A stretch of DNA of 12,670 nt, taken from NCBI GenBank assembly GCA_934646965.1, contig CAKUEZ010000060.1, positions 1 through 12,670 on the forward strand, written 5' to 3'. The position numbers and the translations under genes were made by a program. Within the stretch, counting starts at the first letter, position 1. Every line of letters starts with the position of its first letter. The stretch comes from an uncultured Collinsella sp. GTDB taxonomy: Bacteria > Actinomycetota > Coriobacteriia > Coriobacteriales > Coriobacteriaceae. Positions 6,977 through 12,670 of the stretch are shown piece after piece. The notes below the pieces were generated by a model. That model was not told the origin of the DNA. It did not search any database and saw only the letters and a program-made list of their open reading frames with translations.

Positions 6977-7822
6977 ATGGCAGGCCTGTTCAACATCCTT
7001 AAGGTCACCGTCAGCGAGGACAAGATTTGCGCGCACGTGCTGGTGAATCCCGGCATGCCGCTCATGACCTCGGAGGATATCGAGGCCACGGCGCGCGTGT
7101 ATTACCTGGTGCCGGCGATTGCCAAGCACCTGTGCCTGGGCGACTCGGGTCGCGAGTTCCAGGACTGCATGGGCCAGACCGAGCTTTGCCACCTGCTGGA
7201 GCATGTGACGGTCGAGCTCATGAACGAGACCGGCCTTGCCGGCAGCATCTCGTGCGGCCGCACCCGCGTGAGCGAGCACGACGAGCGCGTCTTTGAGGTT
7301 GAGCTTTCGTGTCCCGACGACGCGCTGGCAATCGGCGCGCTGTCTTCGGCAACCTTTATGATGGACTGGGCGTATCTGCATGCCGACCAGCCGGCCCCCG
7401 ACGTGGAGGGTACGGTCGCAGGCCTGCGTAACCTGGTGCTGGGTATGCGCGCCGAGGCCGAGGGCAAGGATCCGCATGAGGCCGTTGCCGCTGCCAATGG
7501 CGAGGACGTTGCCGAGGATGCGGCTGAGGGCGAGAGCGCTGCCGAGGGCGATGCGCCGGTCGAGGCCGAGCCCGTTGCCGAGGTTGCCGCCGAGCCCGTT
7601 CCCGTTGAGCCCCAGGGCGTTCCCAGCTTTGACGACGAGCCGCAGATGGCAATCGATACCGAAGGCGCGACCGCCGAGAACCACGAGGCCCCCGCTGCCG
7701 TTTTTGGCGGTGCGGCAACGGTTCCGGCTGGCTCGGCGCACGAGGGCAGCCTGCCGCTCGTCGATGGCGCGGGCGAGGACCCGGCCGCCACGGTGACCAT
7801 GCCGGCCTTGCCCCAGGAGTAG
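6977..7822 (+). CDS. Stand-alone cyanophycin-synthetase N-domain-like protein with acidic tail
   Basis: A 281-residue protein in two parts. Residues 1 to about 157 resemble the N-terminal domain of cyanophycin synthetase (CphA1): LCHLLEHVTVELMNETG (70-86), then GSISCGRTRVSE (89-100) and a hydrophobic helix, matching the CphA pattern around 'EHVALELQ...GxGRTR'. H72-L-L-E75-H76 is an HxxEH motif, the inverted zinc-peptidase signature; in some CphA1 enzymes this domain has been reported to contain a cryptic metallopeptidase-like site that trims cyanophycin into primers. Residues 158-281 are a low-complexity Ala/Glu/Pro-rich acidic tail, probably disordered. No ATP-grasp or Mur-ligase domain follows, and none is encoded in the window. 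GGGGAG (6967-6972) precedes the ATG. It sits 24 nt after the CNNM gene. Function is unassigned; the domain call rests on motif memory and needs a profile search. Confidence 0.65.
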   Translation: MAGLFNILKVTVSEDKICAHVLVNPGMPLMTSEDIEATARVYYLVPAIAKHLCLGDSGREFQDCMGQTELCHLLEHVTVELMNETGLAGSISCGRTRVSEHDERVFEVELSCPDDALAIGALSSATFMMDWAYLHADQPAPDVEGTVAGLRNLVLGMRAEAEGKDPHEAVAAANGEDVAEDAAEGESAAEGDAPVEAEPVAEVAAEPVPVEPQGVPSFDDEPQMAIDTEGATAENHEAPAAVFGGAATVPAGSAHEGSLPLVDGAGEDPAATVTMPALPQE

Positions 7823-7850
7823 GCTTACGCGTTTATCGCATCATGTACCT

Positions 7851-7894
7851 GCGCTTTTACCGTACGCAGATGAGCGGGGCGGTAAAGGATGCGC
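7851..7894. other. Inverted repeat overlapping the YtxH promoter region
   Basis: CTTTTACCG (7854-7862) faces CGGTAAAG (7880-7887) with one bulged T, and GCGC (7851-7854 and 7891-7894) extends the symmetry outward. It has no T-tract, so a terminator role is weak. It lies immediately upstream of the TATAAT box and could be an operator. Confidence 0.35.
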
Positions 7895-7900
7895 TGCGGG

Positions 7901-7906
7901 TATAAT
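7901..7906 (+). promoter_or_regulatory. -10 box of the YtxH-PRC operon
   Basis: A perfect TATAAT hexamer lies about 50 nt before the YtxH start. No clear -35 is found 16-18 nt upstream (the region reads GGCGGT), so activation by a bound factor at the neighbouring inverted repeat is possible. Confidence 0.55.
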
Positions 7907-7957
7907 GGACAGCATTCAAACGGTGGGCATCGAGGTGCCCGCAGGAGAGGAATGATC

Positions 7958-8347
7958 ATGGGAAAGACTTTCAGCTTTGTCTCCGGTGCGCTCTTTGGTG
8001 CTGCCGCCGGCGCTATCATCGGCGTTGCCCTGGCCCCGCGCTCGGGTGCCGAGACCCGCGCCATGGCTGCCGATATCGCCAACGACGCCTGGGATAACAT
8101 GCGCGACACCTACGAGCACGGTGCCGAGGAGGCCCGCGCCGCGGTCAGCGACTTCGGCCCGATGGTCGACGCCAAGACCGATGACCTGCGTGCCAAGGTC
8201 GATCTGGCCCGCGAGCGCATGGACCAGCTGCGCGAGCAGCTCAACGATGCTATCTCGGGTGGTAACGTGACGCCCGCCGCCGACGTCGTGGTCGAGAACG
8301 CCGTCGAGGCCGATACCGAGGCTGCGGAGCCTTCGACCGAGGCATAA
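7958..8347 (+). CDS. YtxH domain-containing protein
   Basis: A 129-residue small envelope protein. One glycine/alanine-rich hydrophobic segment at residues 5-26 (FSFVSGALFGAAAGAIIGVALA) is followed by APRSGAETR, the typical YtxH signature. The rest is charged amphipathic helix (residues 35-110) with an acidic, Ala/Glu-rich end. The ATG at 7958 is preferred over ATGs at 7889 and 7952. The site AGGAGAGG (7943-7950) is spaced correctly for it, and the 7889 start would lie upstream of the TATAAT promoter. The stop overlaps the next gene's ATG by one base (TAATG), so the two are translationally coupled. YtxH proteins are often linked to general stress; the molecular role is not established. Confidence 0.85.
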   Translation: MGKTFSFVSGALFGAAAGAIIGVALAPRSGAETRAMAADIANDAWDNMRDTYEHGAEEARAAVSDFGPMVDAKTDDLRAKVDLARERMDQLREQLNDAISGGNVTPAADVVVENAVEADTEAAEPSTEA

Positions 8348-9102
8348 TGCGCACCGGTGATTTTGTCGGCATCAAGGTTTATCGCAAACCCGCCGAGGAC
8401 AAACGTACTAAAAAGGACGGCACGCCGCGCAGCCCTAAAAAGCTCGGCAAGGTTCACTTTCCGGTCTTTTCGCCGGGCGGCACGCGCGTGGTGGGCTTTA
8501 TGATTCGCCAGTCCGATATCGCGGGCATGATCGAGCGCCCCGATCGCTTTGTGGCGCTCGACGCTGTCGGCGTCTACGAGGGCGCCGTCGCGGTCGATGA
8601 TGTCAAGGGTACCTACGATGCCGCCGCGGCCAAGCGCCTCGACATCAACCTGGACGATTGCATCATCTGGGTCGGTATGGATGTGCGCACGGAATCGGGC
8701 GATGTCGTGGGCTATTGCTCGGACGTCGAGTTCAAACCGCGCTCGGGTATCGTGCAGATGTTCTATGTGACCGCCAGCACCGCATCGACCATGCTCGTGG
8801 GCGACACGCAAGTTCCGCCTACGATGCTGCGCGGCTATGCGGACGGCGCGATGATCGTCTCGGACGAGGTCAAGTCGCTCGGGTATTCGGGCGGTGCGGC
8901 CGCCAAGGCTGCCGAAGCGAGTGTCGTGGTGGGCGACAAGGTCAAGAAGGGCGCCAAGGTGCTCGACGACAAGGGGTCGGCTGCCGTGGACAAGGGCAGT
9001 CGCGCGCTGGGCAAGCAGCTTGGCAAGACGCGCGGCATGTTCAAGGCCTTTAAGGACGAGTATCAAAAGGCGAGCGGGGGCTCGTCGAAAGCTAGCAAAT
9101 AG
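8347..9102 (+). CDS. PRC-barrel domain protein
   Basis: A 251-residue soluble protein with two beta-rich segments of PRC-barrel type. The first is KLGKVHFPVFSPGGTRVVGF (residues 32-51) and following; the second is VGMDVRTESGDVVGYCSDVE (109-128) and following. A Lys/Ala/Gly-rich helical tail covers residues 183-251 (VGDKVKKGAKVLDDKGSAAVDKG). It lacks its own ribosome site and starts in the TAATG overlap with the YtxH gene, so it is expected to be made in step with it. PRC-barrel domains bind RNA or protein partners in RimM and photosynthetic reaction centres. The partner here is unknown, though an association with the membrane-anchored YtxH protein is a reasonable inference. Confidence 0.75.
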   Translation: MRTGDFVGIKVYRKPAEDKRTKKDGTPRSPKKLGKVHFPVFSPGGTRVVGFMIRQSDIAGMIERPDRFVALDAVGVYEGAVAVDDVKGTYDAAAAKRLDINLDDCIIWVGMDVRTESGDVVGYCSDVEFKPRSGIVQMFYVTASTASTMLVGDTQVPPTMLRGYADGAMIVSDEVKSLGYSGGAAAKAAEASVVVGDKVKKGAKVLDDKGSAAVDKGSRALGKQLGKTRGMFKAFKDEYQKASGGSSKASK

Positions 9103-9123
9103 CGACATATCAAACGATGGGAG

Positions 9124-9153
9124 GCGAGCCGGAGACATGCTACTCCGGCTCGC
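9124..9153 (+). terminator. Hairpin after the PRC-barrel gene, weak terminator
   Basis: GCGAGCCGGAG (9124-9134) and CTCCGGCTCGC (9143-9153) form a perfect 11-bp stem with an 8-nt loop. The following sequence, TGTGTTTATG, is only loosely T-rich, so termination may be partial and some transcripts may continue into the NodB-like gene 22 nt further on. Confidence 0.55.
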
Positions 9154-9174
9154 TGTGTTTATGGGGGAGGGCAC

Positions 9175-10581
9175 ATGCGCCAAAACGGATCAAACTTAAA
9201 TGGGCGCTCCGGTGCGCGTCCGACGGCTCGCCGCGACTTGGGGCAGCTGCCCAGCGGTCAGCGCCGTCGTCGCCGTAAACCCGGCGCGATGTACCTCAAC
9301 CATAGCCGCGGGTTTAGCGATCGCAGCGCGCGCATTGGCAACGGCCGCTCGCCCCGCCGTCCGTCCCGCCTGCCCTACGCGCTGATCGCCGTGGGCTGCG
9401 CGTTCGTGCTGTTTATCGCCGCCGTCGTGGGCTACGTCAACCGCAGAGTGGACGTCGTGCTCAACGGAGAGCAGACCGCGGTGCGCGTGGGTTCCACGCT
9501 GCAGAATCTCATCGACGACCAAAGCCTGACCGAAACGTACGATGCCGGCGATTTGCTGGCGGTCGACGACAGCGTGCTCAAGCGTCATGGAGGCGAAAAA
9601 CTGTCGGTGAAGGTCGACGGGAAGCGCGTGAAGCAGGGCAAGTGGGATAGCCGCGAGCTCACGGGTGGCGAGAAGGTCACCGTTAAGGATGGCCGCAACG
9701 TCTACGAGAAGCACGAGGTACAGGCCACGACCATCGAGCCCAAGCTGAAGGTCGAGGGTACGGGCGCTATCGAATATGTGCAGACGTGGGGCATCCAGGG
9801 GCGCTCTGAGGTGTGGGTCGGCGAGCAGTCGGGCAAGACGCAGGACCGCGGCGAGGTCGTGCCCGCCACCGATTGCGTCATTGCCTGCGCCAGCGTGGCT
9901 CCCAAGGGCAACGAGAAGGTCGTTGCCCTGACATTTGACGAGGGGCCGAGCGGCGCCACCAAGCAGATCTTGCAGGTGCTCAAGGAAAAGGGCGTCACCG
10001 CCACGTTCTTCCTTTCGGGCGATGCCGCGGAGGCCTCGCCCGCCACGGCCAAGGCAATCGTCGATGCCGGATGTGAGGTCGGCTCCAATAGCTATAGCGA
10101 TGATTCGCTGAAGGGCGAGGACCGCGAGACGGTGCGCAAACAAATTTCGAAGGGCACCGATGCCATCAAATCGGCGACCGGCGTAAAGACGATGCTGCTG
10201 CGCGCCCCCTACGCCGCCTTTGACGAGCAAAACTGGATCGACTCGATGGACCTGGTGTCCGCCGTGGTCTCGTGGAATATCGACTCGGGCGACTGGCTGC
10301 TCAACGGCGCCGACGAGCAGGTCTCGACCGTGCTCGATTCGGTGACGCCGGGCAACATCGTGCTGCTTACGGATAGCGACGAGTGCGCCGAACAGACGCT
10401 CGAGGCGCTGCCGCAGATTATCGATGGCCTCGTTGCCGACGGTTACAAGATCGTGACGCTGAGCGACCTGGTCAAGACGGACACGTCGCTCAGCAAAAAG
10501 CTCACCTCGCTGACCAAGGTCACCATGCCCAAGGATGCTGTATTCCCCCAGCTCGCCGAGGACGACGAAACCACAGAGTAG
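9175..10581 (+). CDS. Membrane-anchored NodB-fold (polysaccharide deacetylase-like) protein with altered active site
   Basis: A 468-residue protein. Residues 1-66 are cytoplasmic and very Arg-rich, followed by a single membrane span at about 67-88. A DUF348/ubiquitin-like stretch spans about 92-165 (VDVVLNGEQTAVRVGSTLQ), and a NodB domain about 245-450. The NodB landmarks are recognisable: T253-FDEGP, the G303-SNSYSDD region, R343-APY, the WNIDSGDW region (367-374), and N394-IVLLTD. The metal site is changed, however. The usual TFDDGP reads TFDEGP (Asp to Glu256), the two His of HSxxH are Asn305 and Asp309, and the motif-5 His is Thr399. The catalytic-base Asp255 and the RAPY motif remain. 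It may therefore be a non-catalytic, carbohydrate-binding relative or bind metal differently. GGGAGG (9165-9170) lies 4 nt before the ATG. Confidence 0.85.
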   Translation: MRQNGSNLNGRSGARPTARRDLGQLPSGQRRRRRKPGAMYLNHSRGFSDRSARIGNGRSPRRPSRLPYALIAVGCAFVLFIAAVVGYVNRRVDVVLNGEQTAVRVGSTLQNLIDDQSLTETYDAGDLLAVDDSVLKRHGGEKLSVKVDGKRVKQGKWDSRELTGGEKVTVKDGRNVYEKHEVQATTIEPKLKVEGTGAIEYVQTWGIQGRSEVWVGEQSGKTQDRGEVVPATDCVIACASVAPKGNEKVVALTFDEGPSGATKQILQVLKEKGVTATFFLSGDAAEASPATAKAIVDAGCEVGSNSYSDDSLKGEDRETVRKQISKGTDAIKSATGVKTMLLRAPYAAFDEQNWIDSMDLVSAVVSWNIDSGDWLLNGADEQVSTVLDSVTPGNIVLLTDSDECAEQTLEALPQIIDGLVADGYKIVTLSDLVKTDTSLSKKLTSLTKVTMPKDAVFPQLAEDDETTE

Positions 10582-10682
10582 ATCAACCGTGTCAGTCTAG
10601 CTCTATGTCACGGATGCGTCAGCGTTTGGTATGCCTGCAATGTGCAGCGCATAAATTCGGTGCCGCAGGGCGATGCTGATGC

Positions 10683-10688
10683 TATAGT
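10683..10688 (+). promoter_or_regulatory. Possible -10 box for the MgtE-like gene
   Basis: TATAGT lies about 16 nt before the first strand of the predicted leader structure, so transcription from about 10695 would include the whole fold. No good -35 box is seen (GTGCCG at a 17-nt spacing). The stretch 10582-10680 after the NodB-like gene shows only a weak CCGTG/CACGG hairpin and no terminator. Confidence 0.35.
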
Positions 10689-10703
10689 TACTGCGGTTAA
10701 TGA

Positions 10704-10802
10704 GGGTCAAGAGAAAGGTTACAGGTGAAATCCAAACCTCGACCATACAGTCGATGACCCCATGCAGGTGCTTTTGCGCATGCACGGGGTGTAAGCGTCG
10801 AG
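10704..10802 (+). ncRNA. Structured 5' leader, candidate riboswitch, class unassigned
   Basis: Two mutually exclusive folds can be drawn. Fold A is a compact three-way junction: P1 GGGTCA (10704-10709) with TGACCC (10755-10760), P2 GGTT (10717-10720) with AACC (10735-10738) containing GG-TGAAAT-CC, and P3 TCGAC (10739-10743) with GTCGA (10750-10754). No nucleotides separate P2 from P3 or P3 from P1. Fold B pairs CTCGAC (10738-10743) with GTCGAG (10797-10802) around a long hairpin, ACCCC (10757-10761) with GGGGT (10786-10790), then TGCA/TGCA and GTGC/GCGC with a TTTT loop. Fold B breaks P1 and P3. Downstream, TCCCC (10841-10845) could pair with the GGGGA (10885-10889) ribosome site. I do not recognise the M-box or another class. 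Pairings were found by eye. Confidence 0.5.
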
Positions 10803-10879
10803 CGGCGTGCCGCCCGCGCATGCGTATACATATCCAGAAGTCCCCGGACGCCGCACTCGCGGCCGCGTTCGGAGGAATA

Positions 10880-10912
10880 ATGATGGGGAGCACCATTGAA
10901 TTATCTGAGTGA
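10880..10912 (+). CDS. Possible 10-codon leader ORF before the MgtE-like gene
   Basis: Two consecutive ATGs (10880 and 10883) follow a canonical GGAGG (10871-10875) and encode MMGSTIELSE before a TGA at 10910-10912. The ORF overlaps the proposed TTG start of the MgtE-like gene in another frame. Its stop is one base before an in-frame ATG (10914) of that gene, an arrangement typical of translational coupling. It could equally be chance, since the strong SD is the only independent support. Confidence 0.3.
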   Translation: MMGSTIELSE

Positions 10913-12670
10913 GATGCTCAAATTGCCGGTCTTGGACGTCGACGGCGAAAAGCTCGGCGTGGTTAACGATTTTGGCATTGCTACCGGCGAAGTTTTTCCG
11001 CACGTGACGTCGCTCGCGTTCCGCGGCCCCGGCAAGACGCCGTTTATGATCAGCTGGCGCAAATGGGTCGATCGTATCGACGAGACGGGCGTGTATCTCA
11101 ACACGTCTGCGACCAACATCCGCTTTTCCTACCTGCAGCCGACCGAGCTCCTGTTGGCGCGCGACGTGCTCAACAAGCAGATCGTCGACACACAGGGCAT
11201 GAAGGTGGTGCGCGTAAACGACATCAAATTTTCCATGTCGGGCGAAAACCAGTTGCGCCTGCTGGGTGCCGAGGTCGGTGCCCGCGGTCTGCTGCGCGCC
11301 ATCAGCCCCGCGCTCGAGCATATTGTCGAAGGCTTTATGAAGCACCTGGGCAAGCCGCTCAGCGAGGACATTATCGCCTGGTCCTACATGGACCTGCTCG
11401 ACCGTTCGACCAAGAACATCCAGCTTTCGGTATCGCACAAGACGCTCGGCGAGCTTCATCCTGCCGATATCGCCGACATTATCGAGCAGCTCGACCCGCG
11501 CCTGCGCGCGCAGGTGTTTGCGCAGCTCGATACCGCCCAGGCCGCCGAGGCCATCTCGGAGTTCGATGACGACGAGCTCATGACCGAGATGCTCGAGGGC
11601 CTGTCCGATACGGACGCATCGTCGATGCTGGCCATGATGGACCCGGATGACGCCGCCGACCTGATCGACGAGCTCAGCTACGAGAAGGCCGAGAAGCTCC
11701 TGCGCCTGATGGGCGTCAAGGAGGAGAAGGCGATTCGTAACCTGCTGGGCTACGAGGAAAACACCGCCGGCCGTATCATGACCTCGGAGTTTGTCGCCCT
11801 GCCCGCCACGGCGACAGTCGGCGATGCCATCGAGGCGATTCGTCAGCTCGACGAGGACTTCGAGAGCGTCTACTACGTCTACACCGAGGATCCGAGCGGC
11901 ATGCTGACCGGCGTGCTTTCGCTGCGCACGCTGATCGTGGCCGACCGCGACGCCACGCTGGGCCAGCTCGCCTATCGCGACCTGGTCTATGTGTCGCCCG
12001 ACGAGGACCAGGAAGACGTAACGGATGAGATGACCAAGTACGACCTGGTCGCCATCCCCGTCTGCGACGAGAACCGTCACATTTTGGGTATTGTGACCTT
12101 CGACGACGCCATGGACGTTATCGCCGAGGAGCACCAGGAGGACCTGCAGATCGCCGGTATCGGCTCGGGCGACAGCGCGTCGGACGATTCGACGAACGTG
12201 CTCAGCTGGTTCGTGCATCGCCAGTACTGGGTCGTCGTGTGGGGCATCGCCTCGTGCATCATGGCGACGGTGCTGGGAACGGCGCTCGGCTCCGCGCACT
12301 TGGTGGTGTTTCCCATGTGCGCCATGCCGCTCGTGCTGTTGGCGGCGTCGCGCATGGTGTCGTTCGTCAAGAACTACTTCCTGGAGTACGACGGCCACGA
12401 CGACGAGCCCAAGCCGTACCTGGGATTCTTCTTCCAGAGCACGGGCATGGGCCTGATCCTGTCGCTCGTGACTTACCTGTGCGCGCAGTTGGTGCGCACC
12501 GCCGCGTTCCCCGATGCCCCCATGTTCGAGGAGCAGCTCTTTACCGGCTGCTTTAACATCGCGGCTATCATTTGCCTGGTCAGCAACATGAGCGCCGTGA
12601 TTTATCTGATGGTGCTGTTCTGGCGCGATGAGCACGACCTCAATACGTCGGGTACCGCCATGAACGTCAT
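10896..12670 (+). CDS. MgtE-like magnesium transporter with PRC-barrel N-terminus, 3' end outside window
   Basis: At least 591 residues, running off the window. Domains in order: two PRC-barrel-like units (about 5-75 and 85-135, LNKQIVDTQGMKVVRVNDIK), MgtE_N (about 180-290), a CBS pair (about 293-412, opening ENTAGRIMTSEFVALPATAT), and a membrane region from 440. MgtE proteins are CBS-gated Mg2+ channels in which the cytoplasmic domains sense Mg2+. The membrane helices align by pattern with Thermus MgtE TM1, TM3 and TM4 (FFFQSTGMGLILSL; FNIAAIICLVSNMSAVIYL). The TM2 signature GGNTGNQ is absent; the corresponding stretch reads AMPLVLLAASRMVSFVKN (477-494). TTG 10896 is chosen because GGGGAG (10885-10890) lies 5 nt upstream and gives MNYLSEMLKLPVLD; ATG 10914 is the alternative. 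Ordinary Mg2+ transport is uncertain. Confidence 0.8.
   Translation, partial: MNYLSEMLKLPVLDVDGEKLGVVNDFGIATGEVFPHVTSLAFRGPGKTPFMISWRKWVDRIDETGVYLNTSATNIRFSYLQPTELLLARDVLNKQIVDTQGMKVVRVNDIKFSMSGENQLRLLGAEVGARGLLRAISPALEHIVEGFMKHLGKPLSEDIIAWSYMDLLDRSTKNIQLSVSHKTLGELHPADIADIIEQLDPRLRAQVFAQLDTAQAAEAISEFDDDELMTEMLEGLSDTDASSMLAMMDPDDAADLIDELSYEKAEKLLRLMGVKEEKAIRNLLGYEENTAGRIMTSEFVALPATATVGDAIEAIRQLDEDFESVYYVYTEDPSGMLTGVLSLRTLIVADRDATLGQLAYRDLVYVSPDEDQEDVTDEMTKYDLVAIPVCDENRHILGIVTFDDAMDVIAEEHQEDLQIAGIGSGDSASDDSTNVLSWFVHRQYWVVVWGIASCIMATVLGTALGSAHLVVFPMCAMPLVLLAASRMVSFVKNYFLEYDGHDDEPKPYLGFFFQSTGMGLILSLVTYLCAQLVRTAAFPDAPMFEEQLFTGCFNIAAIICLVSNMSAVIYLMVLFWRDEHDLNTSGTAMNV

Noticed and set aside
6074..7741. 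555-residue open frame on the minus strand
   Set aside because: It spans the antisense of the CNNM gene and the next gene, with low-complexity shadow composition and no ribosome site.
7889..7957. Upstream ATG start for the YtxH gene
   Set aside because: It lies before the TATAAT box and gives an atypical Gly/Arg-rich extension. The AGGAG site supports the ATG at 7958.
10704..10802. M-box or FMN riboswitch
   Set aside because: The M-box conserved 5' sequence is missing, and only a short GGTGAAAT...GAC...AGTC stretch resembles half of the FMN element.
10700..10912. 70-residue ORF across the structured leader
   Set aside because: No ribosome site at 10700, Cys/Arg-rich improbable composition, and it overlaps strong RNA pairing. 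Only its last 10 codons have an SD.
10719..12635. 638-residue open frame on the minus strand
   Set aside because: It is exactly antisense to the MgtE-like gene, whose domains are clear. It has no recognisable motif and is rich in His/Arg/Val/Leu, as expected for the reverse of GC-rich coding sequence.

Overview
The window is a GC-rich, densely coded stretch of bacterial chromosome carrying ten protein genes plus one very short possible leader ORF. GC-ending codons, long antisense shadow frames, GGAGG/GGGGAG ribosome sites and the gene repertoire (DUF362 ferredoxin protein, hemolysin III, CNNM/CorC, YtxH, PRC-barrel, NodB-like, MgtE-like) fit an anaerobic actinobacterium of the Coriobacteriia, perhaps Collinsella. 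That placement is inference from style and content; no rRNA or marker gene is present.

Layout. Bases 1-1926 are the 3' part of a large FtsX-type ABC permease that begins upstream of the window. Bases 1927-2120 hold a cluster of short GGGGACAG- and GCCGGCAGG-type repeats. At 2201-3397 is a DUF362 protein with two 4Fe-4S motifs, ended by a strong terminator (3446-3483). Fused to that terminator is a 134-nt long inverted repeat (3479-3612) that resembles a miniature mobile or intergenic repeat element. A membrane-anchored alpha/beta hydrolase (3650-4615) lies on the minus strand, and its promoter is flanked by two matching dyad operators. Divergent from it is a hemolysin III/PAQR membrane protein (4802-5485).

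Bases 5579-7822 carry a CNNM/CorC-type transporter followed 24 nt later by a stand-alone protein resembling the N-terminal domain of cyanophycin synthetase. Next come a YtxH protein and a PRC-barrel protein joined by a TAATG overlap (7958-9102), then a membrane-anchored NodB-fold protein whose metal ligands are substituted (9175-10581). A roughly 200-nt structured leader (about 10695-10895) precedes a PRC-barrel/MgtE_N/CBS/membrane protein that runs off the right edge.

Themes. Two CBS-domain proteins of magnesium-linked families (CNNM/CorC and MgtE-like) lie about 4 kb apart with envelope-associated proteins between them. Several members look specialised away from the textbook version: the NodB protein lacks the metal-binding His residues, the MgtE-like protein lacks the GGNxGxQ pore motif, and the cyanophycin-synthetase N-domain has no synthetase attached. 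The most promising undescribed signal is the leader before the MgtE-like gene. It can fold as a very compact three-way junction or as a mutually exclusive alternative, as a riboswitch would, and I could not match it to a class I know.
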